This document shows, piece by piece, positions 18,705-27,060 of a stretch of 64,000 nt of DNA. The DNA is from Sphingopyxis sp. LK2115. GTDB taxonomy: Bacteria; Pseudomonadota; Alphaproteobacteria; Sphingomonadales; Sphingomonadaceae. The translations under genes and the position numbers were made by a program. The number at the start of each line of letters is the position of its first letter. The first letter of the stretch is position 1. Below the pieces are notes generated by a model that was not told where the DNA came from, did not search any database, and worked only from the letters and a program-made list of their open reading frames with translations. The DNA is taken from contig NZ_JABWGQ010000047.1 of assembly GCF_014595975.1 (NCBI RefSeq), positions 91,833 through 155,832 of the forward strand, written 5' to 3'.

Positions 18705-19832
18705 TCATAACAGCATCGCCGCGCCCAGCGACAACAGGAAACTGGTCAGTGTCGCGACGATGATCGGCGCAAAGCTTTGCCAGCCCTGATCGAGCAGCAG
18801 GTGCAGCCGCGCCTTCATCGCGGTCGCGACGATCGCCAGCAGCAACAGCGCCTGCGCCGCATTGGCCGCGCCGTTCAGCACCGGGCGAGGGATGGCGACC
18901 AGCGAGTTGACCGCGACGACGGCAAGGAACCCCAGGATGAACCAGGGCAGGCGGAGCGGGATGCGCGCGCCGCTGCCCGCTTCGCCGCCACGGCCGAGCC
19001 ACAGGGCGACGAGCATCAGCATCGGCGCGAGCAGCGCGACGCGTGCCAGCTTGACGATCGTTGCCACCTCGCCCGCTTGCGAAGAGAAGGAGAAGCCGCC
19101 GCCGATCGCCTGCGCAACGTCGTGGACCGATGCGCCGATCAGAAACCCTGCCTGCGCGTCGGTCAGCCCGAGCTGCGCCGCGAGCACGGGATAGAGCGTC
19201 ATCGCGAGCGCGCTCGCGACGGTGATGCCGACGAGCGTAAGCGTGAAGCGCGCCTGATCGACCCGCCGGTCACCGATCAGCGACCAGAGCGCGAGCGCCG
19301 CCGACGCGCCGCAGATCGCCGTCGCACCGCCCGCGAGCAGCGCGGCGTGGCGGTCCTGCGCAAGGAGGCGCGCGCCGAGGGTGGTGACGAGGATGACCGC
19401 GAGCATGATAAGGACGAGCAGCAGGAAGGGCAGCGGCCCCAGCTCGGCGAGCTGGGCCGCGGTGATCCGCGCGCCGACGAGCACGATGCCGATGCGCAGC
19501 GCCGTCTGCGACATGAGATCGAGCCCGGCATGGGTGCGCACATCCTGCGACAGGAAGGAAAGCGCGAGGCCGATGAGCAAACCCATCAGCACGATCGGCG
19601 CGGCATAATGATCGGCGAGCCACGCCGCAGCGAGTGCGGCGATGGCGGTAACGAGGGTGCCGGGCAGATAATCGCGCCAGCGCCGCCGCGTCGGCGGGTT
19701 CGCCTCGAGCTGCATCTCGCCATACAGGTCGGCGGCCATCGGCCAATGTTGTTCGGACGCTTTCACCGCCGCTCCCTTGCCCTTGCTGCCACGCCCGCTT
19801 CGCATATCGGCGCGATCCGGTCGATAGGCCAT
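18705..19832 (-). CDS. UPF0324/YeiH-family putative sulfate exporter membrane protein
   Basis: Up to 375 residues with about ten TM helices. Family landmarks are [54 protein letters not shown] and [21 protein letters not shown]. The YeiH family is described as a putative sulfate or anion exporter, but transport has rarely been shown. Start is uncertain: ATG 19832, 19805 and 19739 are all in frame, none with a strong ribosome site. The last would give 344 residues, nearer the usual 340-350. It ends convergently with the zinc-ribbon gene. Confidence 0.82.
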   Translation of the reverse strand: MAYRPDRADMRSGRGSKGKGAAVKASEQHWPMAADLYGEMQLEANPPTRRRWRDYLPGTLVTAIAALAAAWLADHYAAPIVLMGLLIGLALSFLSQDVRTHAGLDLMSQTALRIGIVLVGARITAAQLAELGPLPFLLLVLIMLAVILVTTLGARLLAQDRHAALLAGGATAICGASAALALWSLIGDRRVDQARFTLTLVGITVASALAMTLYPVLAAQLGLTDAQAGFLIGASVHDVAQAIGGGFSFSSQAGEVATIVKLARVALLAPMLMLVALWLGRGGEAGSGARIPLRLPWFILGFLAVVAVNSLVAIPRPVLNGAANAAQALLLLAIVATAMKARLHLLLDQGWQSFAPIIVATLTSFLLSLGAAMLL

Positions 19833-19873
19833 TGCTGGCGGGGCGCAGCCTTGCTAGAGGCCGCGCTCTGTCC

Positions 19874-19950
<77 letters not shown>

Positions 19951-20004
19951 GATGGCTGCAGGGCGGCAGTTCGTGCCGCTATGTCGGGGGGAGACAGGCG
20001 CCGG

Positions 20005-21207
20005 ATGTACGACCTGCTGGCCGGCCTGTCGGTGATCGAAGCCTCCTCCTTTGTCGCTTCGCCGACCGCAGGACTATATCTTGCACAGATGGGCGCAGAG
20101 GTGATCCGTGTCGATCAGATCGGCGGCGGCCCCGATTTCCGGCGCTGGCCGGTCACCAGGCATAATGATTCATTTTATTGGGAAAATCTCAACCGTGCGA
20201 AAAAGTCGGTCGCGCTCGACCTTGGCCGGGCAGAGGGGCGCGAGCTGCTGACGGCGCTGGTGCGCGCGACGGGACAGTTTCTCACCAATTTTCCGGTCGG
20301 CGGCTTCCTGTCGCACGACAGGCTTGCCGCTGGCCGCGCCGACCTTGTCACCGTGCGCGTGATGGGATGGGCCGACGGATCGCCCGCGCTCGACTATACG
20401 GTGAACAATGCGGTGGGCTATCCGATGCTGACCGGGGCGGGCCCCGATCCGGTCAACCACGTGCTGCCCGCGTGGGACTTGCTCACCGGCGCCTATGCGG
20501 CGTTCGCAATGCTCGCGGCGATCCGGCGGCGCAGCGTTTCGGGTGAAGGCGGCGAGGTTCGCCTGCCGCTGTCCGACGTCGCGATCGGCACCGTCGCCAA
20601 TCTCGGCGGGGTGGCCGAAATGTTCTATACGGGCGAAAACCGGCCGCGGCTCGGCAATGCGGTCTATGGCCTGTTCGGGCGCGATTTCGTGACGCGCGAC
20701 GGCGAGCGGACGATGATCGTCGTCGTGACGTCGCGGCAATGGGCGAACCTTGTCGCCGCGCTGGATCTCTGCGAAGCGGTGGCGGCGGTCGAGGCGGATC
20801 GCGGCGTTTCTTTTGCGACCGATGATGGGTTGCGCTTCATGCATCGCGACGCGCTCTATCCGCTGTTCGAGCGCGCCATCGCGGCGCGCGACCATGCCGA
20901 CCTCGCCGCCGTGTTCGACGCGGGCGGCATCGTCCATTCACCCTATCGGACGATGTATGAGGCGGTGCAGGATCCGGCGCTGGTTGCCGACAATCCGATC
21001 TTTGGCGCCGCCGACAACCCCAGCGGTTTCACCTACCCCGCCGCGGGCGCCTTTGCGACCTTGCCCGGCGCCGAGCGCCAGCCGCCGCGCGCGGCACCGC
21101 TGAACGGCGAGCATAGCGAGGAAATCCTGGCCGACCGCCTGTCGCTGTCATCGGGCGAGCTTGCCCGCCTGATCGATGCGGGTATCGTCGGTGTCGCTTC
21201 AAGATGA
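20005..21207 (+). CDS. Class III (CaiB/BaiF) CoA-transferase
   Basis: A 400-residue family III CoA-transferase: LLAGLSVIEASSFVASPTAGLYLAQMGAEVIRVDQIGGG at the N-terminus, and the catalytic Asp in LPAWDLLTGAYAAFAML (about 158). It differs clearly from the enzyme next to gcdH. It lies in a run with a thiolase and a long acyl-CoA dehydrogenase, so it probably activates or exchanges CoA on an organic acid in the same route. ATG 20005 is chosen because GGGGGAGA lies about 11 bases before it; an ATG eight codons upstream is possible. Confidence 0.82.
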   Translation: MYDLLAGLSVIEASSFVASPTAGLYLAQMGAEVIRVDQIGGGPDFRRWPVTRHNDSFYWENLNRAKKSVALDLGRAEGRELLTALVRATGQFLTNFPVGGFLSHDRLAAGRADLVTVRVMGWADGSPALDYTVNNAVGYPMLTGAGPDPVNHVLPAWDLLTGAYAAFAMLAAIRRRSVSGEGGEVRLPLSDVAIGTVANLGGVAEMFYTGENRPRLGNAVYGLFGRDFVTRDGERTMIVVVTSRQWANLVAALDLCEAVAAVEADRGVSFATDDGLRFMHRDALYPLFERAIAARDHADLAAVFDAGGIVHSPYRTMYEAVQDPALVADNPIFGAADNPSGFTYPAAGAFATLPGAERQPPRAAPLNGEHSEEILADRLSLSSGELARLIDAGIVGVASR

Positions 21208-21220
21208 CGAAATCCAAACC

Positions 21221-21254
21221 CCGTTCGCGTCGAGCGTGGTCGAGAGGCGAACGG
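21221..21254. repeat. Short palindromic repeat before the thiolase gene
   Basis: Perfect 8-bp arms CCGTTCGC and GCGAACGG enclose GTCGAGCGTGGTCGAGA. The element lies in the 71-base gap between the CoA-transferase and thiolase genes. It resembles the repeat at 14656-14747 and so looks like a dispersed REP-type element. In the transcript it would form a hairpin just before the thiolase ribosome site and could tune relative expression. Confidence 0.6.
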
Positions 21255-21278
21255 AAAAGAAGAATTGGAGACTGAACC

Positions 21279-22493
21279 ATGACCCTGCGCCGCGCCGCCA
21301 TCGTCGCCCCGATCCGCACCGCCGTCGGCAAGTTCGGAGGGGCGCTTTCGTCGATGACCGCGGGCGCGCTGGGCGCGGTGATCCTGAAGGCGCTGGTCGA
21401 ACGGACGCGGATCGACCCCGCGCGCGTCGACGATGTCGTTTTTTCGCAAGGCTATGGCAATGGTGAGGCGCCGGCGATCGGTCACTGGTCGTGGCTGGCG
21501 GCGGGGTTGCCGCTGGAAGTGCCGGGATATCAACTCGATCGCCGCTGCGGATCGGGGCTGCAGGCGGTCGTCAACGCGGCGATGATGGTCCAGACGGGCA
21601 TGGCCGACGTCGTCGTGGCGGGCGGGGTCGAATCGATGTCGAACGTCGAACATTATTCGACCGATATTCGCAAAGGCGTTCGTGCGGGCAATCTGACGCT
21701 TCACGACCGGCTGACGCGCGGGCGACTGATGTCGCAGCCCGTCGAACGCTTTGGCGTCATCAGCGGCATGATCGAGACCGCCGAAAATCTGGCGAAGGAT
21801 TATGGTATCAGCCGCGAGGCGGCCGACGCCTATGCGGTGCGAAGCCATCAGCGCGCGGCGGCGGCGTGGGCGGACGGCCTGTTCGACGACGAACTGGTGC
21901 CGGTGATCGTGCCGCAAAAGAAGGGCGATCCCGTCATCTTTGCGCACGACGAAGGCTATCGGGCCGACGCAAGCATGGAAACGCTCGGCAAGCTCAAGCC
22001 GATCGAGGGCGGCGTCGTCACCGCCGGCAATGCCAGCCAGCAAAATGACGCCGCCGCGGCGTGCCTGGTCGTCGCCGAGGACAAGCTCGATGAACTCGGC
22101 CTCGAACCGATTGCCTGGTATCACAGCGCGGCGTCGGCGGGCTGCGACCCCAGCCGCATGGGCATCGGGCCGGTCCCCGCGGTCGAGCGGCTGTTCGCGC
22201 GCACCGGCCTCGGCTGGCGGGACATCGATCTTGTCGAGCTGAACGAAGCCTTTGCGCCGCAGGTTCTCGCGGTGCTGAAAGGCTGGGGCTGGGCCGACGA
22301 CGACAGCCGCAACGACATGCTGAACGTCAACGGGTCGGGCATCTCGCTCGGCCATCCGATCGGCGCGACGGGGGGGCGCATTCTCGCCAACCTCACGCGT
22401 GAACTCGTGCGCCGCGACGGGCGCTATGGGCTGGAGACGATGTGCATCGGCGGCGGGCAGGGCATCGCCGCGATCTTCGAGCGCGCCGCCTGA
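21279..22493 (+). CDS. Acetyl-CoA C-acyltransferase (thiolase)
   Basis: A 404-residue thiolase II fold enzyme. The nucleophilic Cys sits in RRCGSGLQAVVNAA (Cys90), the catalytic His in GHPIGATGGR (about 359) and the second Cys in MCIGGGQGIA (about 389). It makes or cleaves 3-ketoacyl-CoA, for example two acetyl-CoA to acetoacetyl-CoA. Chain-length specificity is not visible. A GGAG site precedes the ATG. Context with a CoA-transferase and a methylsuccinyl-CoA dehydrogenase-like gene suggests acetyl-CoA assimilation or catabolism of a branched acid. Confidence 0.88.
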   Translation: MTLRRAAIVAPIRTAVGKFGGALSSMTAGALGAVILKALVERTRIDPARVDDVVFSQGYGNGEAPAIGHWSWLAAGLPLEVPGYQLDRRCGSGLQAVVNAAMMVQTGMADVVVAGGVESMSNVEHYSTDIRKGVRAGNLTLHDRLTRGRLMSQPVERFGVISGMIETAENLAKDYGISREAADAYAVRSHQRAAAAWADGLFDDELVPVIVPQKKGDPVIFAHDEGYRADASMETLGKLKPIEGGVVTAGNASQQNDAAAACLVVAEDKLDELGLEPIAWYHSAASAGCDPSRMGIGPVPAVERLFARTGLGWRDIDLVELNEAFAPQVLAVLKGWGWADDDSRNDMLNVNGSGISLGHPIGATGGRILANLTRELVRRDGRYGLETMCIGGGQGIAAIFERAA

Positions 22494-22495
22494 GC

Positions 22496-24088
22496 GTGGG
22501 GGATTTGCGGAAAGCCTTGCAGGCCGCGCAGACCTATCGCGACGCGGCGCAGGCGGCGCTGACCGAGCGGCTGGCGGCGCGGCCGCTCGAGCGCGAACAG
22601 CGCGCCGCGCACGGCTTCGCCTGGGTGGCGACGACGATCGCCGCGCTCGAAGCGACGCTCGACTGGCTCGACGCTGGTGGCGGTGCAAATCCGCTCGACG
22701 CGACGATCGCGACGCTCGCTTTCGCCGAAGGGATCGGCCAGCTCGCCGGCGGTCTGCCGATGGGACAGAACGAGATTTTTCGCCCCGCCGATTTGGGACT
22801 TGGCGCCGAAGCGCGCGTGCTCGCCGACAGCTGCGCAGACCTTCTCGATACCGACCATGCCGCGCGGCGTGCCGAGGTTACTGCTGCGCTTGCCGAGGGG
22901 CATTGGCCGAGCGAGACGCTGCACGATGCCGGGTTCGACGCGATCCGCGAGCAGTTTCGCCGCTTCACCGAAGCCGAGATCATCCCCCGCGCGCACCGCT
23001 GGCATCTCGCCAATGCGTTGATTCCCGATGCCACGGTGCAGGCGATGGCCGACCTTGGCACCTTTGGTGTGTGCATTCCCGAACATTATGGGGGGCTCGG
23101 CCTGTCGAAGCTGGTGATGTGCCTCGTCACCGAAGAATTGTCGCGCGGCTGGATCGGCGCGGGATCGCTCGGCACGCGTTCTGAAATCGCGGGCGAGCTG
23201 ATCGCGACCGGCGGCACCGACGCGCAGAAAGCCGAATGGCTGCCGAAGATCGCGAGCGGCGCGCTGTTGCCGACCGCGGTGTTCACCGAACCCGATGTCG
23301 GTTCGGACCTCGGTTCGTTGCAGACGCGCGCGCGGTTTCACGACGGCCGCTGGATCATCGACGGCGCAAAGACGTGGATCACCCATGCCGCGCGCTCGGA
23401 CCTGATGACCTTGCTGGCGCGTACCTTGCCCGACGCGAAGGGTTACGCCGGCCTGTCGATCCTCCTCGTCCCCAAGCCGCGCGGGAACGACGCCGATCCT
23501 TTCCCCGCCGCCGGCATGAGCGGGAGCGAAATCCAAGTGCTCGGCTATCGCGGGATGCGCGAATATGCGCTGCAATTCGACGGCATGACGGCAGGGGCCG
23601 ACGCGCTGCTGGGCGGCGTCGAGGGGCAGGGGTTCAAGCAATTGATGCGCACCTTCGAGGGCGCGCGCATCCAGACCGCGGCGCGCGCGGTCGGCGTCGC
23701 CCGGCGCGCGCTCGAGCTGGGCGTCGCCTATGCGCTGGTTCGCAAGCAGTTCGGGCGCGCGATCGTCGCTTTCCCTCGCGTCGCCGACAAGCTGGCGATG
23801 GGCCTTGTCGATTTCGTCATGGCGCGAGAACTCGCCTATGCCGCGGCGCGCGCCAAGGACGGCGGCAAGCGTTGCGACATCGAAGCGGGGATGGCAAAGC
23901 TGCTCGCCGCGCGCGCCGCATGGGCGAACGCCGATGCCAGCCTGCAGATCCACGGCGGCAACGGCTATGCGCTCGAATATGAGATCAGCCGCATCCTGTG
24001 CGACGCGCGTATCCTCAACATCTTTGAGGGCGCGGCCGAGATTCAGGCGCAGGTGATCGCGCGCGGGCTGGTCGAACGGCGAAACTAG
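22496..24088 (+). CDS. mcd: Long acyl-CoA dehydrogenase, methylsuccinyl-CoA dehydrogenase-like
   Basis: A 530-residue flavoprotein: about 150 residues of helical N-terminal extension, then a full acyl-CoA dehydrogenase (FRRFTEAEIIPRAHRWHL, FTEPDVGSDLGSLQTRA, KTWITHAARSDLM, RKQFGRAIVAFP). The catalytic Glu is in NIFEGAAEIQAQ (about 511). The extension and the stretch EELSRGWIGAGSLGTRSEIAGELIATGGTDAQKAEWL resemble (2S)-methylsuccinyl-CoA dehydrogenase of the ethylmalonyl-CoA pathway; that assignment is from remembered family features and not proven. No ccr or ecm lies in the window. The start is a GTG three codons' distance beyond the thiolase stop; the frame is open upstream but overlaps the thiolase. 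Confidence 0.65.
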   Translation: MGDLRKALQAAQTYRDAAQAALTERLAARPLEREQRAAHGFAWVATTIAALEATLDWLDAGGGANPLDATIATLAFAEGIGQLAGGLPMGQNEIFRPADLGLGAEARVLADSCADLLDTDHAARRAEVTAALAEGHWPSETLHDAGFDAIREQFRRFTEAEIIPRAHRWHLANALIPDATVQAMADLGTFGVCIPEHYGGLGLSKLVMCLVTEELSRGWIGAGSLGTRSEIAGELIATGGTDAQKAEWLPKIASGALLPTAVFTEPDVGSDLGSLQTRARFHDGRWIIDGAKTWITHAARSDLMTLLARTLPDAKGYAGLSILLVPKPRGNDADPFPAAGMSGSEIQVLGYRGMREYALQFDGMTAGADALLGGVEGQGFKQLMRTFEGARIQTAARAVGVARRALELGVAYALVRKQFGRAIVAFPRVADKLAMGLVDFVMARELAYAAARAKDGGKRCDIEAGMAKLLAARAAWANADASLQIHGGNGYALEYEISRILCDARILNIFEGAAEIQAQVIARGLVERRN

Positions 24089-24239
24089 GGCCGATCGACA
24101 TTTGGAAGCTGGCGAGTCGAAGACGACCCTAGGGCGAAATGGCGGTTTTCCGTGACCCGTCACTGTACGTCGAAAGGCCGCAAGCGATCGCGCGCTTGCG
24201 GGATGCCGAGCGACGGGGTCGGCGGCGCACCGGTCTCGA

Positions 24240-24286
24240 ATGTTACGGTGAACCATCGTCCGCGCGCTGCCATGTCACCGTAACAT
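24240..24286. promoter_or_regulatory. 12-bp inverted repeat upstream of the LuxR-type gene
   Basis: ATGTTACGGTGA (24240-24251) and TCACCGTAACAT (24275-24286) are perfect inverted arms with a 23-base spacer, ending about 70 bases before the GTG start. Arm centres are 35 bases apart, so the two could be half-operators bound by two dimers or form a long hairpin in RNA. The rest of the 268-base gap shows no gene. Confidence 0.5.
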
Positions 24287-24356
24287 GATCGGATGACGAA
24301 CGAATTTGACCGCTGCCGACCTTGATTTCGACTCGTGATGCTCTATTCCAGCCCCC

Positions 24357-24836
24357 GTGCAAGGCGATCCAGACAATTACATCAGCCTGCTTTCGGCCGC
24401 GCAAATCGAAACGTTGCGGCACGTTTATGAGCACAAAAATTCCAAGCAGATCGCGCGGATCATGAATGTTTCGCCGCACACGGTCGACGAACGTGTGCGG
24501 CGAGTTCTGAAAAAGCTTAATGTTTCCAACAGAATAGATGCAGCCCGGATATTAGCTGTTAACGGTGTCTTCGATCAGGTTACCCCTTATCAGCCTTTGA
24601 CATATCAATTGATCGACCTAGGCGACAAACCGCCCGCCGTCGATGCCGAACCGGGGCGCAGTGCGTTTCGGCGGCTTTTTGATATCGGTTCGCCTTTTCC
24701 CACCGCGTCCCAGCCGACCAATCGGCATGGGTTGATGGAAAGGATTATCTGGCCGATCCTCATTGCTTTCGCGACGATTTTGGCCTTTTCCGCCCTCTAT
24801 TCGATCCTTGTCGGACTCGGTCGTGTTCTGACCTGA
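24357..24836 (+). CDS. LuxR-type HTH protein with C-terminal membrane anchor
   Basis: A 159-residue protein. Residues about 10-65 (LSAAQIETLRHVYEHKNSKQIARIMNVSPHTVDERVRRVLKKLNV) are a LuxR/GerE-type DNA-binding domain. A variable linker follows, and residues about 128-152 form one TM segment (IIWPILIAFATILAFSALYSILV). It lacks receiver or autoinducer domains. Membrane-anchored HTH proteins of this plan recur in sphingomonads, but their targets are unknown to me. GTG 24357 is the only suitable start; the nearby ATG at 24338 is out of frame. A conspicuous inverted repeat lies upstream. Confidence 0.7.
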   Translation: MQGDPDNYISLLSAAQIETLRHVYEHKNSKQIARIMNVSPHTVDERVRRVLKKLNVSNRIDAARILAVNGVFDQVTPYQPLTYQLIDLGDKPPAVDAEPGRSAFRRLFDIGSPFPTASQPTNRHGLMERIIWPILIAFATILAFSALYSILVGLGRVLT

Positions 24837-24897
24837 CTGTTCGAACCGAATGCTGCGGGGGGGAGACCGGTAGCATTCTTTTTCAAGGGAAAAGTTA

Positions 24898-25272
24898 ATG
24901 CTGAACGAACGAGTTTCTGCGGCGAAGAAGATCGCGTCCGACCTGCACCAGGCTGAAGACGCCATCGACGAAGCGATGATCCGCATTGCCCAGCTCGCGG
25001 CGACGCTGCCGACCGCGCGGCGCGAAACCAACATGTCGGCGATCGTCGGCCAGGAAGCGATGGCCAAGGTTGCCCATGCGCTCGCCGCCGCCGGCGAAGT
25101 GCGCCAGCTTCTGACCGACGCCCATCTGGCGTTGACGGTGACGCAGAAGGAGGTTGGGCTGGGCACGCGCATGTTCGGCGCAGGCGTCAAGCCGGCGTCG
25201 GCCAGGCTGGTCGATGAAGGCAGCAACGACCGCCAGCGCATCGACGCGCCGACGTTCGCGAAGGCGGGTTGA
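24898..25272 (+). CDS. Small conserved-looking helical protein, function unknown
   Basis: A 124-residue, almost entirely helical, soluble protein (MLNERVSAAKKIASDLHQAEDAIDEAMIRIAQLAATLPTAR). AAGGGAAAAG lies before the ATG, which supports translation. No family is recognised with certainty. It lies 61 bases behind the LuxR-type gene and 26 before a small membrane protein, all on the same strand, suggesting a unit. The heptad-like spacing of Ala/Leu suggests a coiled-coil or helical bundle. Confidence 0.6.
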   Translation: MLNERVSAAKKIASDLHQAEDAIDEAMIRIAQLAATLPTARRETNMSAIVGQEAMAKVAHALAAAGEVRQLLTDAHLALTVTQKEVGLGTRMFGAGVKPASARLVDEGSNDRQRIDAPTFAKAG

Positions 25273-25298
25273 TCCGCAGGAAAGGTTGACTGCCACAT

Positions 25299-25712
25299 AT
25301 GTGGTCCGTGGCGATCTATTATGTCGTTCTGCTCATCACCGTCGCTGTCGCCGTCCGGCACGGCGGGCCGTTTGAACGCTGGGCAGCCTATACGGCATTG
25401 ATCGCCTCGGTCCTTACGACCGTCGTGACGCCTTTTCCGACCTGGACGAACATCGAGGTCAATATCTTCATCATCGATGTGCTGGTGCTCTTGAGCTTCT
25501 GGTTCATCGCGCTCAGGACGCAGCGTTTCTGGCCATACTGGATCACCGGCTGGCAGCTGATTGCCATTTTCGGCCATATCCAGAAGCTGATGTTCGTGGA
25601 GATTTTGGCGCGGCCCTATTCGCTGCTGTCGGTGTATATATCCTATCCGATCCTGCTGCTCATCATCTACGCATCGGGGTCGTCGGGTCGGCGAAAGGAG
25701 ATTGCGGCGTAG
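25299..25712 (+). CDS. Small multi-pass membrane protein, function unknown
   Basis: A 137-residue protein with about four hydrophobic segments (residues about 3-20, 30-47, 55-72 and 105-125) and aromatic-rich connecting loops (WTNIEVNIFIIDVLVLLSFWFIAL). Both the second and fourth segments are followed by basic residues, giving a plausible topology. No known family is recognised. It follows the helical unknown gene closely and precedes a MarR-like gene. No strong ribosome site was seen, though AGGAAAGG lies about 18 bases upstream. Confidence 0.6.
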   Translation: MWSVAIYYVVLLITVAVAVRHGGPFERWAAYTALIASVLTTVVTPFPTWTNIEVNIFIIDVLVLLSFWFIALRTQRFWPYWITGWQLIAIFGHIQKLMFVEILARPYSLLSVYISYPILLLIIYASGSSGRRKEIAA

Positions 25713-25737
25713 CGGTGGCTCTCCGGGGCATTTGCAC

Positions 25738-26241
25738 ATGCAGCAATTCTCGAATCAGGAAATGGCCGAACTGAAATCGCGGGTCGACCGGATCCACGAT
25801 CTGCTGGCGCGTCGCGGCGATGAGGGCGCGGCGATGCTTCGGCCTTCGGTGGCCGATCGCCGCGGTGACGAGCGGGCACAGCCGCCGCTGCTCGACCAGT
25901 TGTCGTTCAGCATCGAGGCGCGGCGTATCCGCCGCAGCCATTTCGGCGGTGCCGACATGTCGGGACCGGTCTGGGACATGATGCTCGACCTGATGCTCGC
26001 GCGCGCCAAAGCGCGGGTGCTCGGCGCCAGCGACCTGGCGACCGGCGCGGGGGTGCCGCTGTCATCGGGATTGCGGATGATCGCCGCGCTCGAACAACAT
26101 GGCCTTGTCGAGCGGGCGATCGACGAACGCGACCGCCGCCGCACGCTTGTCCGGCTGACCGACGCCGGGGCTGAGCGCATGGCCTCCTATTTCGAACGGA
26201 TCGGCGGCGCGGCCCACGGCGGAAGGCCGCTCGCCGCCTGA
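25738..26241 (+). CDS. MarR-like winged-helix regulator
   Basis: A 167-residue protein whose C-terminal half is a winged helix: DMMLDLMLARAKARVLGASDLATGAGVPLSSGLRMIAALEQHGLVERAIDERDRRRTLVRLTDAGAERM. The -ERAIDERDRRRTLVRLT- wing is characteristic of MarR. The N-terminal 60 residues are variable and begin with a helix (NQEMAELKSRVDRIHDLLARR) that may dimerise. It ends just before the bidirectional terminator that separates it from fliA. Target and ligand are unknown. Confidence 0.72.
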   Translation: MQQFSNQEMAELKSRVDRIHDLLARRGDEGAAMLRPSVADRRGDERAQPPLLDQLSFSIEARRIRRSHFGGADMSGPVWDMMLDLMLARAKARVLGASDLATGAGVPLSSGLRMIAALEQHGLVERAIDERDRRRTLVRLTDAGAERMASYFERIGGAAHGGRPLAA

Positions 26242-26258
26242 TACAGCGCCTTGCCCCC

Positions 26259-26302
26259 TGACCGGGTGCCGCAGCCGGGTCGCGGCGGCACCCGGTCATT
26301 GC
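26259..26302. terminator. Bidirectional terminator between MarR-like gene and fliA
   Basis: Perfect 13-bp arms TGACCGGGTGCCG (26259-26271) and CGGCACCCGGTCA (26286-26298) surround a 14-base loop between two convergent genes. T-runs are poor on both sides, so it may be an intrinsic or Rho-assisted terminator. Confidence 0.65.
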
Positions 26303-26313
26303 TTCGAGGCGCG

Positions 26314-27060
26314 CTACTCGGTCATCTCGCGCATCATGCGTTCGACCTTGATCATCGCCTCGCGCTTGATCTGGCAGATTCGCGCCGCGCTGACGTCGAG
26401 CGTCAGGCCGATTTCGTGCAGGTTCAGTTCCTCGAAAAAATAGAGCTGGAGCACCATCTGTTCGCGCTCGGACAGGCGGTCGATGCATTGGCGCAGCGCG
26501 CTCATCATATCCTCCTGTTCGCAGCGTTCGTCGGCCCCCGAATCCTCGTCGGCGGCGAGGAAGGCGCCGATCTCGGTCAGCTCGTCGAGCGAAGTCGAGC
26601 GGCCGTGCGTCGCATTGCGTTCGAGCGCGAAATAATCCTCCGCCGCCATGTCGAGCGCGACCGCCATTTCGGCTGCGGTCGGCGCGCGCAGCAACTGCTG
26701 TTCGAGCGCGTCGCGCGTCGCCTGGAGCCGCTTCGCCGCGACCATCGCCGACCGCCCGACATCGGCTTCGCGGCGCAGATGGTCGATCATCGCGCCGCGA
26801 ATGCGCGTCGAGGCATAGGTGGCAAAGGCGAAACCGCGCTCCTCATAATGGCGGCTCGCCTCGATGAGCGCGATCAGGCCGGTCTGGATCAGGTCGTCAA
26901 GTTCGCTGGTCCGCGACACGCGCGAAAAGACCTGCCAGGCGATCTTGCGCACCAAAGGGGCGTATTCGGCGACCAGCGCGTCGGCGCTTTCGACGTAGCC
27001 ATGCGGGCGCAGCGCGCGGCGGTGCGCCCCGGCGAATTGCTCGGCGGGCTCAATTCTCAT
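26314..27060 (-). CDS. fliA: Flagellar RNA polymerase sigma factor FliA (sigma28)
   Basis: Directs polymerase to late flagellar promoters. The 248 residues carry region 2 (VRKIAWQVFSR, SELDDLIQTGLIALIEASRHYEERGFAFATYASTRIRGAMIDHLR), region 3 (ALEQQLLRAPTAAEMAVALDM) and region 4 (LSEREQMVLQLYFFEELNLHEIGLTLDVSAARICQIKREAM). It is the last gene of slt-flhA-fliA, overlapping flhA by 11 bases, so its level follows sigma54-driven transcription. Its antagonist FlgM is encoded about 3.6 kb away. Four promoters in the window share a pattern fitting its recognition. Confidence 0.96.
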   Translation of the reverse strand: MRIEPAEQFAGAHRRALRPHGYVESADALVAEYAPLVRKIAWQVFSRVSRTSELDDLIQTGLIALIEASRHYEERGFAFATYASTRIRGAMIDHLRREADVGRSAMVAAKRLQATRDALEQQLLRAPTAAEMAVALDMAAEDYFALERNATHGRSTSLDELTEIGAFLAADEDSGADERCEQEDMMSALRQCIDRLSEREQMVLQLYFFEELNLHEIGLTLDVSAARICQIKREAMIKVERMMREMTE

